From Bacillus sp. FJAT-28004 (GTDB lineage: Bacteria > Bacillota > Bacilli > Paenibacillales > Paenibacillaceae), in the NCBI RefSeq assembly GCF_001280845.1, contig NZ_LGHP01000003.1:124547-188546 (forward strand): 64,000 bases of DNA. The letters run 5' to 3'. This document shows positions 17,019 to 25,957 of the stretch, piece by piece. The notes beneath the pieces are model-generated. The model searched no databases. It saw only the letters and a list, made by a program, of their open reading frames with translations, and was not told where the DNA came from. Numbering within the stretch: position 1 is the stretch's first letter; the number at the start of each line of letters is the position of its first letter. A program made the position numbers and the translations under genes.

Positions 17019-18278
17019 ATGAAACAGATTACCGTTGCGTTAATTGGTGCTGGATTGCGAGGCGGGGTTTATACGGGCTATGCGCTGAACAATCCGCTGG
17101 ATATGAAAGTGGTTGCTGTAGCAGAACCGGATGCGCGGCGCCGGTTAAGTCTGCAGAAGGATCACGGCATTGATGATGAAATGTGTTTTGAGAAGTGGGA
17201 GGAGCTGCTGGACGCGGAGGTAAGTGCGGATGCGGTCCTGATCTGCACACAAGATAAAATGCACTTCGAACCGACAATACAGGCTTTGGAAGCCGGTTAT
17301 CATGTGCTGCTTGAAAAGCCGATGTCCGCCAGCTTCGAAGAATGCATTCTAATGCAAGAACAAGCGGAAAAGCACAATCGCGTGCTTACAATCTGCCATG
17401 TGCTCCGCTATACGCGTTTCTTTCAAACGCTTAAGAGTTTGCTGGATGAAGGCAAGATCGGGCGCCTTATGTCTATTTCGCATAATGAAAATGTAGGCTA
17501 TTGGCACCAAGCGCACAGCTTTGTAAGGGGAAACTGGCGTAATGAAAGTGAATCGAGTCCGATGATTCTTGCTAAGTCTTGCCATGACATGGATATTTTG
17601 CTCTGGTTGGCGGGAGCGGATTGCAGCAGTCTTAATTCATACGGAGCATTATCCCATTTTAAATCTGACCAAGCTCCTGAGGGAGCGCCGCTGCGCTGTC
17701 TTGACGGATGTCCGGCTGCCGATACATGTGCTTATTATGCGCCAAAAGTTTATCTGACCAATCATCCTGGATGGATGGATATGGCAATCAGTAATGATCT
17801 CAGCTATGAAGCACGCTATCAAGCTCTTCTTACGGGGCCATATGGCCGTTGTGTGTATCATTGCGATAACGATGTGGTGGATCATCAAGTAGTCAGTATG
17901 GAGTTTGATAATGAAGTAACAGCTGTATTTACGATGACGGCTTTTACGAAAGAATGCGATCGGACGATCAAGCTGATGGGCACCAAGGGCGAAATCCGGG
18001 GCTCAATGGAGAAAAACGAGATTGAAATCTTGTATTTCGGCACCGGTCGAAGAGAGCTCATCACGTTTACCGACCAGGGCGGGCATGCGGGCCATGGTGG
18101 AGGCGATTACGGATTGATGCGTGATTTTGTGCATGTCATCCGTAAAAACGGCAGCCAGGATACGCTGACTTCAGCCGCCAAATCGGTGGAAAGCCATATG
18201 ATGGCTTTTGCCGCAGAGCGTTCACGAAAGGAAAAACGCGTCGTTCGATTGGATGAATTCATTAAAGTGCGGGTGTAA
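17019..18278 (+). CDS. Gfo/Idh/MocA-type NAD(P)-dependent oxidoreductase with Cys cluster
   Basis: 419 residues. Rossmann motif LIGAGLRGGVY at the N-terminus, the family EKP motif in LLEKPMSASFE, and a C-terminal substrate domain with HDMDILLWLAG. It should oxidise or reduce a sugar, inositol or sugar-derived substrate with NAD(H) or NADP(H) in the cytoplasm. A three-to-four Cys insert (C227, C231, C237, in RCLDGCPAADTC) is present; this is seen in a Firmicute subfamily and could be a metal site. It follows the permeases by 50 bases and belongs to the same operon. GH109 enzymes share this fold, but their signature was not recognised here. Confidence 0.85.
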   Translation: MKQITVALIGAGLRGGVYTGYALNNPLDMKVVAVAEPDARRRLSLQKDHGIDDEMCFEKWEELLDAEVSADAVLICTQDKMHFEPTIQALEAGYHVLLEKPMSASFEECILMQEQAEKHNRVLTICHVLRYTRFFQTLKSLLDEGKIGRLMSISHNENVGYWHQAHSFVRGNWRNESESSPMILAKSCHDMDILLWLAGADCSSLNSYGALSHFKSDQAPEGAPLRCLDGCPAADTCAYYAPKVYLTNHPGWMDMAISNDLSYEARYQALLTGPYGRCVYHCDNDVVDHQVVSMEFDNEVTAVFTMTAFTKECDRTIKLMGTKGEIRGSMEKNEIEILYFGTGRRELITFTDQGGHAGHGGGDYGLMRDFVHVIRKNGSQDTLTSAAKSVESHMMAFAAERSRKEKRVVRLDEFIKVRV

Positions 18279-18306
18279 AGCTGAATAAAAGGCAGGCAAA
18301 GGATCG

Positions 18307-18414
18307 ATGCGATTTCGACAGGTTCATCTTGATTTCCATACGTCCGAGGCGATCTCGGGCATCGGGTCTGACTTTAACAGCTTGGAGCAAGGGAAGGGAG
18401 AATCCGTACTTTAA
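18307..18414 (+). pseudogene. Remnant of a GHL6-type glycosidase gene (N-terminus only)
   Basis: A 35-codon frame begins at ATG 18307 behind AAAGGA and reads RQVHLDFHTSEAI, then SGIGSDF, the start of the large GHL6/beta-galactosidase-trimerisation-type glycosidases found in Paenibacillus; it then runs into unrelated residues and a TAA at 18412. Normal members are several hundred residues. The frame shift of reading after about residue 24 and a different-frame TAA at about 18447-18449, just before the next gene's AAGGAGG, fit an internal deletion that joined the two ends of a lost operon gene. The N-terminal match is from pattern memory; the deletion model is inference. Confidence 0.55.
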
Positions 18415-18460
18415 CCGAGGGAAGCAAAACAGGATATGACATCTGGTAAGGAGGTCTAAC

Positions 18461-20134
18461 ATGAGCGAAAACGCAATTCGACTTGAAACAAGATGTTTGA
18501 GTTCGCTGGTTAAAGTATTTACCGATGCTGAGCTTGAGGAGTCGGCTTTTCGCGAAGCCTCATCGTTAGGGAACGAAACGTTCGCGTTTCAGTTGGCCTA
18601 CAAATCGGATCGGGTGATGAATGGAATCCGCGTTCAAATCGAATCGGAGCTGTCCGATGTCATTTCCATAAGGCAAGTAGGCCTGGTTCCGTCGGAATTG
18701 CCGGTATACGAAGATCACGACGACGTCATTCTCCGTTCGACGCCCGGATTGTTCCCTGATCCGTTATATCCGATCCTGAGCAGTGAAGGTATTTCAGCCT
18801 TTCCCGGACAATGGCGGGCGCTCTGGATTACGGTTGAAGTCAATGAGCAAATCGGTCCAGGGCTCAAAAAAATTCGAGTCCGATTGGTGGCAGAGAGCGG
18901 CGAGAAGCTTGGCGATGAAAGGTTCCTGCTGGAAGTTATTCCGGCTCTATTACCTGAGCAAAAGCTCATTCATACCGAGTGGTTTCATGCAGATTGTCTA
19001 TCGACTTACTATCAGGTTGAAATATTCGGGGAGCAGCATTGGAGGCTTATTGACGAATTTTTGCAAAATGCTGCAGCGCATGGAATCAATATGATTCTGA
19101 CTCCCCTCTTCACCCCTCCGCTCGACACGGCGGTAGGCGGTGAGCGTCCGACCGTTCAACTCATCGACGTTACGAAAGACGGATTGTTTTACCGGTTCGG
19201 ATTCGAACGTTTACAGCGTTGGATCGATCTTTGCAGCCGCAAAGGCATTCGATATATCGAGTTTTCCCATTTATTCACGCAATGGGGGGCTGGGCATGCT
19301 CCGAAAATTATGGCTGTTGCGGATGGCTCCTATAAGCAAATATTCGGCTGGGAAACGGATGCCGCCGGAGCAGAGTACCGGATCTTTTTATCGCAATTTT
19401 TACCTGAGCTTGTCGCTTTTATTAATACAAACGAGTTGTCCGGTCGTTGCTTTTTTCATATTTCGGATGAACCCGGCCTTAAGCATTTGGAAGCCTATCG
19501 CGGAGCCAGCGAGTTAGTCAAAGCGTTTATCGGAGAATTGCCCATTATCGACGCGATATCCGATTATCCGTTCTATGAACAAGGAATGGTTAACCAACCC
19601 GTGAGCGCGAGCGATCACCTGGAACCGTTTCTTAGCCGCGATGTGAAGGATTTGTGGACCTATTATTGCTGCGTACAATATAAGGAAGTTTCCAACCGCT
19701 TTTTCGCCTTTCCATCATTCCGCAACCGTATCCTCGGTATGCAGCTGTATAAATTCAACATAAAAGGATTTTTGCACTGGGGATATAACTTTTGGTATTC
19801 GCAATATTCCATAAATAAACTAAACCCATATCAATCAACCGATGCTGACGGTGCTTTTGCTTCTGGCGATGCTTTCCTTGTTTATCCAGGGAAAGAGGGG
19901 CCGATCGAGTCCATCCGCATCGAAGTTTTATATGAAGCGCTTCAAGACCTGAGAGCCTGTGAACTTCTAGAGGAGTTAATTGGAAGGGAAAGCGTGATAG
20001 AGCTGTTGGAGAGGGGCCTCAATCATCCATTGACCTTTAGTCAATATCCAAACAGCAGCAGCTGGTTGCTGGAGAAAAGATTAGAGATCAACCGGCTTAT
20101 TAAGGAATTTTACATTCTGAATGGAAGCGAGTGA
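18461..20134 (+). CDS. Cytoplasmic GH123/DUF4091-type glycoside hydrolase
   Basis: 557 residues, no signal peptide. The region CFFHISDEPGL holds the adjacent Asp-Glu pair (D336, E337) that in GH123 beta-N-acetylgalactosaminidases acts as oxazoline-stabilising and acid/base residues, and the C-terminal part has GDAFLVYPGKEGPIESIRIE, the DUF4091 hallmark. Expected role: hydrolysis of imported N-acetylhexosamine-containing fragments in the cytoplasm. The ribosome site is AAGGAGG, nine bases before ATG. It overlaps the next gene by four bases (GTGA), so the two GH123-like proteins are translationally coupled. Substrate is family inference only; many DUF4091 proteins are uncharacterised. Confidence 0.8.
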   Translation: MSENAIRLETRCLSSLVKVFTDAELEESAFREASSLGNETFAFQLAYKSDRVMNGIRVQIESELSDVISIRQVGLVPSELPVYEDHDDVILRSTPGLFPDPLYPILSSEGISAFPGQWRALWITVEVNEQIGPGLKKIRVRLVAESGEKLGDERFLLEVIPALLPEQKLIHTEWFHADCLSTYYQVEIFGEQHWRLIDEFLQNAAAHGINMILTPLFTPPLDTAVGGERPTVQLIDVTKDGLFYRFGFERLQRWIDLCSRKGIRYIEFSHLFTQWGAGHAPKIMAVADGSYKQIFGWETDAAGAEYRIFLSQFLPELVAFINTNELSGRCFFHISDEPGLKHLEAYRGASELVKAFIGELPIIDAISDYPFYEQGMVNQPVSASDHLEPFLSRDVKDLWTYYCCVQYKEVSNRFFAFPSFRNRILGMQLYKFNIKGFLHWGYNFWYSQYSINKLNPYQSTDADGAFASGDAFLVYPGKEGPIESIRIEVLYEALQDLRACELLEELIGRESVIELLERGLNHPLTFSQYPNSSSWLLEKRLEINRLIKEFYILNGSE

Positions 20135-23100
20135 AAAAAATGCGAATAAAGATGCTTTCCTTTGTTCTTGTGATCAGCTTACTGCTGTCCGCTGTACCTG
20201 TCGCCTATGCGAATACAGCCGATGCTGAAAGCGACGAGATAGACGTATGGGTGGAAAATGCGTTAAAAACCGTGTACCGGACCAGCACTATGCCCCAAAG
20301 CCCTCAGTTGAACATTGGTATGGTATCGGCCAAAAACGAATATGAAAGTGCGCAACTTGCCGTTAGGAGCAGCCAAGCTTTTGATATCACCGAAGTTCAG
20401 TTTTCTGACCTGGAAACACCGGGAAATGACATCATTGCGGCTAGCAATCTTTCCTATCACTTTGTGGAATACGAGGACAAGGAAACGGCCAAAGCGAACC
20501 CATTCTGGCCGGAAAGAGAGGGTCTTGAGCTCTATCCGCTCTCAGAAGTTCCTGATCCGCTTTCAAACGAAGCGTCTATTGAGGTTGCAGCTAATGCAAC
20601 GCAGCCTATTTTTATTACCAATTATGTTCCTTCTGATGCGAAACCCGGTATCTATGAGGGGATCATTACGATAAAAACGACAATAGACGATTATTCGGTT
20701 CCCATCCGTGTGAGCGTATACGATGTAAGCATTCCCGAAGTAGATAAGACCGATTTTGTCAATTATCATTGGAATATGACGAACGGTTTTACATGGGACG
20801 GCGTGACATGGGAGGGCAGTGGAACTCAAGCATATGACGCAGGCAAATATTATTATGGCGTAGAAACTTACAGCGACGAATGGTTCGATTTGATGAATGA
20901 GTTCGCAGAAGCCATGAGCAAATATCGGACGAACATGGTTTGGGTCCGTACCGACCTTTTCTTGAATGCTACGGGGACACAGCTTTCGGACTTTGTTGAC
21001 GGAATTCCTGCTGGCATCGACTGGTCTTTGTTTGACAGATACGTTGAAACCTATATGAAGAATGGCATCACCCACTTTGCCAACCAGCATTTAATCCATT
21101 TCTTAAACAAAATGCCTGATGAAGAAAAACCTACGGCGGCGTGGAATACGGCACTGCCCGAATCGCTTCCGGTAACCGACGCGTTTCTGAAAAATTACTT
21201 GACCGCCCTGTACGACCATTTGAAGGATAAAGGTTGGCTGGGTGAGAACGGCTTCACTTGGTATCAACATATTCTCGATGAGCCGCAAAGCGACGTCCAC
21301 AAAAACTGGTGGACGTATGTCGCCAAGAAAATAAAAGAAATCAACGCGGGTCTTGGCTCGGAATTCAAAACAATGGATGCGGATCCAAACGCGCTGCTAT
21401 TGGGAGACGGAACCATTGATTATTTGGATGTCATGGTTCCTTATACGACCAAATTCCATGAACTGAAAGATCAGTATCAAGCGAAGCAAGCTGCCGGTAA
21501 AGACCTATGGGTTTACACGATGGAAGTGAATCAGCCGCCTTGGCTGAATCGTTTTTGGACGCAGCCAACCCTGACCGGAAGGCTGCTGTACTGGAATATT
21601 AGCCAAGAGAACGTCACTGGCCATCTGCACTGGGCATGGAACGCATGGTATGTGGGACCTTGGAACGGCGACTCCTATATTGTCTATCCGGACAAGAAAA
21701 ATATGACGATAAAAAGCTCTCTGCGTCATGAAGCTATGAGGGACGGATTGGAAGATTATGAGCTGCTGCACATCATCAAGCAAACGAATCCGGATCTGGC
21801 TCAGCAGCTTGCCGATATCGTTGTTAATCGCGATGACCCGAAAAAATATACACTAGACCCGAACTATGTCAAAACGCTTCATGATTATTCGGTCATGGCG
21901 GCTGCAGGTGAAATAATGGGAGAGATACCGGAGCCTGTAAATCCATTCATAGGACAGGAACTGCCCCTGACTCATCTGGTAGACAATACGGACAGCGATG
22001 TTAAATATTCGGGCAGCTGGTTCGGAAAGAATCGGCAGTTCGCCTACCTAGGCACCGCTCAGTCGACATCGGGGGCCAATGCCTACGCGGAATATACTTT
22101 TATCGGCTCCGGTATTGACGTAGTCGTCGAAAAGAACCAATTATCCGGTAAGGCTGCCATTTCCGTTGACGGGTCTGACCCGGTTACGGTTGATCTGTAT
22201 GAGAAGGTTCAACATGATTATTATACGATTTTCAGTGTGAACAATCTGCCTTCAGGTGAGCAACATACGGTTAAGGTTGTGAACTTGGAGGACAAAGAAC
22301 TTAGCATTGATGCATTCAGAGTGAAAATGTACGAAGGCCAGCAAATTTACAATGCCTCTCTGGCAAGCCTTGCTATTACCAACGCAACTAATTTTAAATT
22401 CAACAAAAGCATAACCAATTACCAAATCATGCTGCCGGAGGATGTAAATACGATTACTCTGACTCCGACGCTAATGGACAAAGACGGCACGATTGCAATC
22501 AATGGCAAAAGTATTGGCAACGGTAAGGTGGCCACTGCAGCGATTCCAAATGGAAAGAGCAGCATCAATCTATTAAGCACGGCCAGCGACGGAGTAACAA
22601 CCAAGCTGTATACGTTGAACTTTTTGAAAGGCAATGTGAATGAAGTTGGCGCCAATGCCGCCAGAGCTTATTCTGAGATCACGGCATCGGCTGCACGCTC
22701 GGGCGATCAGGGCGTTACCTACGGTCCGGCTAAATTGGCTGATGGCGACTACGGCACTATGTTCGCGAGCATGCAGGGCTATAACGATACCCATCCTTTC
22801 CCGCACGAGATCATCATGGCATGGGATGAGCCGCAGGCCTTTAACACCATTGTTATGGCGACTGCCTCTGGTCTTATTCAGGGCATCAATGAAGTGGATG
22901 TCCAGGTTTCTAAAGATGGGGAGAGCTGGGAGACGGTAGCACAGAGAGTCCCACTTATTTGGAAGAGCGACAAAGACGACGGCGTGATGGAACATACGTA
23001 TGCCAACATCCCTGCAGTCAGTGACGTTCTCAAGTTGAGAGTGCAGATTAACGATGCTTACTACAGGTCTTGGAATATGTACGCCGTGTATGAACTGGAG

Positions 23101-25377
23101 CTCTACAGCTTGCCGGATAACGGTGAGATTGACGACATTAAAGTAACGAAGGAAGCCCAGCTGTCCGGATTGGAAATAAAGGATTGGAAGAGCGGCTTGC
23201 CGATTGAGCTTCCTTTTGATCCAAATGTAAGTGATTATTCGATTGAAATAGGGATGGAAACGGATAAAATCGCGATTGCCCCTTCATTGAAAGATCATTA
23301 TGGGGAGATTGAGATTAACGGCGTTCCTATCGCGCCGGGCCAGATCGCTGCCGCAGCCATTCCCGAGGGCCGGCAAACCTTGACGGTGAAAGCAATTGGA
23401 GGCGAAGGAGCTTTCAAGGAATATAACATCGCGATCAAGAGGGTCAATAATCTTGCGGCGAATGTGTCTTCTATCGCCTTGGATAAGGTAAGGGAAGGTT
23501 CAACGGATGTTGCTCGTCTCATTGACGGGAATTATTCCACTGTATTTACCAATGGTAAGGGAAGTAATTGGAATGACTTTCAATTTCCCCATACGATTGA
23601 TTTGAAATGGGCCACGCCGCAAACCTTTAATACGGTAACTATGGTCGTCCCTGACGGGGCAATTGACCATAAACCGTCGGTTCTCGCGATAAAAGTGAGG
23701 AAAGCTGCGGGAGACCCGTGGATCCAAATCATGTCCGACAATTATACATGGTACTGGGAAGAGGGCGGCGATTTAGTATTTTGGCCTCTATATGAGGGAA
23801 TCCATACGGACAATAGGAGCGGCTTTCACAATGAACCGCTGCCGATCCTCGCGCAGGAGGACATTACCGAAATGCAGATTGTCATTTACGACGGCCGGTT
23901 CTACAGCTCTCCTTCTTATTATGAAATAAATGAAATCGAAATTTCAAATATCGCAGCTAATGGTCCAATCGTGATCGAAGCGGTGGATACCCATACCATT
24001 ACAGCAAGTGCAGGCGAGAACGGAGTCATTGCTCCGATCGGTGCCGTTCATGTCTTGGAAGGGGCAAACCAAGTTTATTCGATTACGCCTGACAACGGTT
24101 ATGCGATTGACAAGGTGATGGTAGACGGCTTGGAGGTAACGGTAGACAATAGTTTCACGTTTACAAACATATCCGACTCCCATACGATTCATGCCACGTT
24201 TAAGAAGATCGACAATAACCCTGGGGGCAATACCGCCGGTGGCGATTCAAGCGGCGCAGAGCCTGGTAAACATGTCGTTCTGCCAGACGAGCTTAGAAAA
24301 CCGGTGGTAGATGGAAAGGTTATCCTATCGGTTCCGGGAGATGCGCAGCAAATCGTGCTACCTGCCAATACGGCTGAATTGCTAGGGCAAAATCAATTAG
24401 TCATTCAAACGGATAAATTGTCGTTGGCTTTATCGCCTAAAATCATTAAACAGTTGACTGCATTGGTGTCAGTTGATGATCTGAAGGACAGCAGCATCGT
24501 GCTGACGATTAATCCGCTGTCCGAATCGTCCGCGAAGGGGATTCTTGCCAAAGGAGAGGCTTTTAGCCATGCGAAACTTAAGCTCTCCGGTGAAGTATAC
24601 GATTTTAGTCTTTCAATCGTAACAAAAGGCGGTAAAGCAACGAGTCTATCGCAATTCGAACACGCGGTTACCGTCCGAATGAAAACGGACCCGTCCATAA
24701 ATCCGGATTTAGCCGGAATCTACTATATTGCTGATAACGGTACGTTGAAATATATCGGGGGAACATACAAGAACGGAGAAATCTACGCTGAAGTCTCGCA
24801 TTTCAGTTATTACGCGGTATTGGAGTTTGAGAAACAATTTGAGGACGTTCCAAATGCGCACTGGGCTTCCGGCAAAATACAAGCATTGACGGCGAAGCAG
24901 ATCATTAAAGGCACCAGCCCCACTACATTCGAGCCTAACCGCTCGATAACCCGGGCTGAATTTACCGCTCTGATTATAGGGGCGTTAAAGCTCGCAACAC
25001 CTGGCGAAATCAAATTTGCTGACGTAGCGGACAATGCATGGTACAAAGATGCGATCTCCATTGCTGTGAAAGCGGGCATCGTTAACGGCAAGAGTGATTC
25101 GATGTTCGATCCAAACGGTAGGATTACCCGTGAAGAAATGGTCACAATGTTGATTAAAGCCTACGAAGTGATGACAAGCAAGAAGCTAGACGATTACACT
25201 GGCTCCAAGTTCGATGATATGAACCAAGTTTCATCATGGGCTGTAAAATATGTTAATGCGTCTGTAGAGCTAGGTATCATCAATGGACGCAGTGAGAACA
25301 AATTCGCTCCCAAAGGAACGGCTACACGCGCGGAAGCTGCACAAGTCATATACAATTTGTTGAATAAGATAGGCTGA
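20131..25377 (+). CDS. Secreted SLH-anchored multidomain GH123/DUF4091-type glycosidase
   Basis: 1748 residues. Signal peptide to AYA (cut after residue 27). About 35-590: GH123-like catalytic part with LDEPQ (D383, E384) and the DUF4091 end GDSYIVYP near 512. About 612-730: beta-sandwich carbohydrate-binding-like module. About 745-835 and 1010-1107: two cadherin-like sandwich repeats, each followed by a discoidin (F5/8 C)-like module (840-1000, 1108-1275). About 1287-1360: InlB-B-type repeat (GENGVIAPIG, ATFKK). About 1569-1746: three SLH domains that bind pyruvylated wall polymer. GTG start overlaps the preceding gene. It would display the hydrolase on the cell surface to open glycans for the ABC importer. 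Module borders are read by eye. Confidence 0.85.
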   Translation: MKKMRIKMLSFVLVISLLLSAVPVAYANTADAESDEIDVWVENALKTVYRTSTMPQSPQLNIGMVSAKNEYESAQLAVRSSQAFDITEVQFSDLETPGNDIIAASNLSYHFVEYEDKETAKANPFWPEREGLELYPLSEVPDPLSNEASIEVAANATQPIFITNYVPSDAKPGIYEGIITIKTTIDDYSVPIRVSVYDVSIPEVDKTDFVNYHWNMTNGFTWDGVTWEGSGTQAYDAGKYYYGVETYSDEWFDLMNEFAEAMSKYRTNMVWVRTDLFLNATGTQLSDFVDGIPAGIDWSLFDRYVETYMKNGITHFANQHLIHFLNKMPDEEKPTAAWNTALPESLPVTDAFLKNYLTALYDHLKDKGWLGENGFTWYQHILDEPQSDVHKNWWTYVAKKIKEINAGLGSEFKTMDADPNALLLGDGTIDYLDVMVPYTTKFHELKDQYQAKQAAGKDLWVYTMEVNQPPWLNRFWTQPTLTGRLLYWNISQENVTGHLHWAWNAWYVGPWNGDSYIVYPDKKNMTIKSSLRHEAMRDGLEDYELLHIIKQTNPDLAQQLADIVVNRDDPKKYTLDPNYVKTLHDYSVMAAAGEIMGEIPEPVNPFIGQELPLTHLVDNTDSDVKYSGSWFGKNRQFAYLGTAQSTSGANAYAEYTFIGSGIDVVVEKNQLSGKAAISVDGSDPVTVDLYEKVQHDYYTIFSVNNLPSGEQHTVKVVNLEDKELSIDAFRVKMYEGQQIYNASLASLAITNATNFKFNKSITNYQIMLPEDVNTITLTPTLMDKDGTIAINGKSIGNGKVATAAIPNGKSSINLLSTASDGVTTKLYTLNFLKGNVNEVGANAARAYSEITASAARSGDQGVTYGPAKLADGDYGTMFASMQGYNDTHPFPHEIIMAWDEPQAFNTIVMATASGLIQGINEVDVQVSKDGESWETVAQRVPLIWKSDKDDGVMEHTYANIPAVSDVLKLRVQINDAYYRSWNMYAVYELELYSLPDNGEIDDIKVTKEAQLSGLEIKDWKSGLPIELPFDPNVSDYSIEIGMETDKIAIAPSLKDHYGEIEINGVPIAPGQIAAAAIPEGRQTLTVKAIGGEGAFKEYNIAIKRVNNLAANVSSIALDKVREGSTDVARLIDGNYSTVFTNGKGSNWNDFQFPHTIDLKWATPQTFNTVTMVVPDGAIDHKPSVLAIKVRKAAGDPWIQIMSDNYTWYWEEGGDLVFWPLYEGIHTDNRSGFHNEPLPILAQEDITEMQIVIYDGRFYSSPSYYEINEIEISNIAANGPIVIEAVDTHTITASAGENGVIAPIGAVHVLEGANQVYSITPDNGYAIDKVMVDGLEVTVDNSFTFTNISDSHTIHATFKKIDNNPGGNTAGGDSSGAEPGKHVVLPDELRKPVVDGKVILSVPGDAQQIVLPANTAELLGQNQLVIQTDKLSLALSPKIIKQLTALVSVDDLKDSSIVLTINPLSESSAKGILAKGEAFSHAKLKLSGEVYDFSLSIVTKGGKATSLSQFEHAVTVRMKTDPSINPDLAGIYYIADNGTLKYIGGTYKNGEIYAEVSHFSYYAVLEFEKQFEDVPNAHWASGKIQALTAKQIIKGTSPTTFEPNRSITRAEFTALIIGALKLATPGEIKFADVADNAWYKDAISIAVKAGIVNGKSDSMFDPNGRITREEMVTMLIKAYEVMTSKKLDDYTGSKFDDMNQVSSWAVKYVNASVELGIINGRSENKFAPKGTATRAEAAQVIYNLLNKIG

Positions 25378-25391
25378 CAAGCAAGCTCAAA

Positions 25392-25419
25392 AACCGCCAG
25401 GGAAATTTCCTTGGCGGTT
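25392..25419 (+). terminator. Hairpin at the end of the GH123 operon
   Basis: AACCGCCAGGGAAA pairs with TTTCCTTGGCGGTT (one G-T pair), beginning 15 bases after the stop. There is no T run after it, so it is a weak intrinsic terminator or an mRNA 3' stabiliser. Confidence 0.55.
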
Positions 25420-25533
25420 CAATTCGTATTGAAGATGCTTGCGACGTCGTAGACCTTCTTTGCAAGCTTTGCCCGAAACAGCAATGCGCGTGCTCCATTC
25501 GAACATGTGTCAGTAACTTAATGTAGCATTCCT

Positions 25534-25869
25534 TTATCCGTCTACAGGCTCGCCATTAATATAGTAGCTGTCCTCGCGATACGCATGAAACACGATTTCG
25601 ATTTCGGATATGCCCAGCTGACGGACATAATTGGTAACAGCTTGAGCGAAGCGGTTCCGAACCTGCTGTCCTCGCTCGAACCAGCCTACCTCGATGAAGG
25701 CGAAGTCAGATTCAGCCGATTGACTGCCGAAGACGTTTGTCGTATGCAGGCAAACCATCGTGAAATTGTCGGTGCCGCATTCGCACAGGGCGGCGAGCTC
25801 GTCCGCAAGCGGAGCGGTGACGGATTGCAGCTTCTCGGCTGGCACTCCGCGGAATAATAGATGTGGCAT
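25534..25869 (-). CDS. DUF1904 family protein
   Basis: 111 residues, recognised as the DUF1904 family of Bacillales: MPHLLFRGVP at the N-terminus, then FAFIEVGWFERGQ and IEIVFHAYREDSYYINGE. Function unknown; small size, Pro right after Met and the strand pattern are reminiscent of the tautomerase fold, which is only an observation. The longest frame begins at TTG 25878, but AGGAGG sits nine bases before the ATG at 25869, which is the better start. It lies downstream of the pseudouridine synthase on the same strand. Confidence 0.75.
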   Translation of the reverse strand: MPHLLFRGVPAEKLQSVTAPLADELAALCECGTDNFTMVCLHTTNVFGSQSAESDFAFIEVGWFERGQQVRNRFAQAVTNYVRQLGISEIEIVFHAYREDSYYINGEPVDG

Positions 25870-25906
25870 AGTGATCAACCTCCTGGTTTGTCAGCTGTAA
25901 AATAGA

Positions 25907-25946
25907 AGCATCGCCCTCCTCTCATAAGGCGGACGATGCTTTTTTG
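25907..25946. terminator. Hairpin terminator between pseudouridine synthase and DUF1904 genes
   Basis: AGCATCG (25907-25913) pairs with CGATGCT (25934-25940), extended by CC/GG, with T6 on the plus strand and a weaker T-rich tail on the minus strand. For the minus-strand genes here it would be a partial terminator. Confidence 0.6.
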
Positions 25947-25957
25947 TATGCTGCCGC

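Noticed and set aside
17019..18278. GH109 (NAD-dependent alpha-N-acetylgalactosaminidase)
   Set aside because: Shares the fold and fits the GH123 context, but the sequence follows the ordinary oxidoreductase EKP pattern with a Cys insert, so glycosidase activity is not claimed.
24810..25145. Minus-strand ORF opposite the SLH domains
   Set aside because: Shadow of the SLH coding region with no ribosome site.
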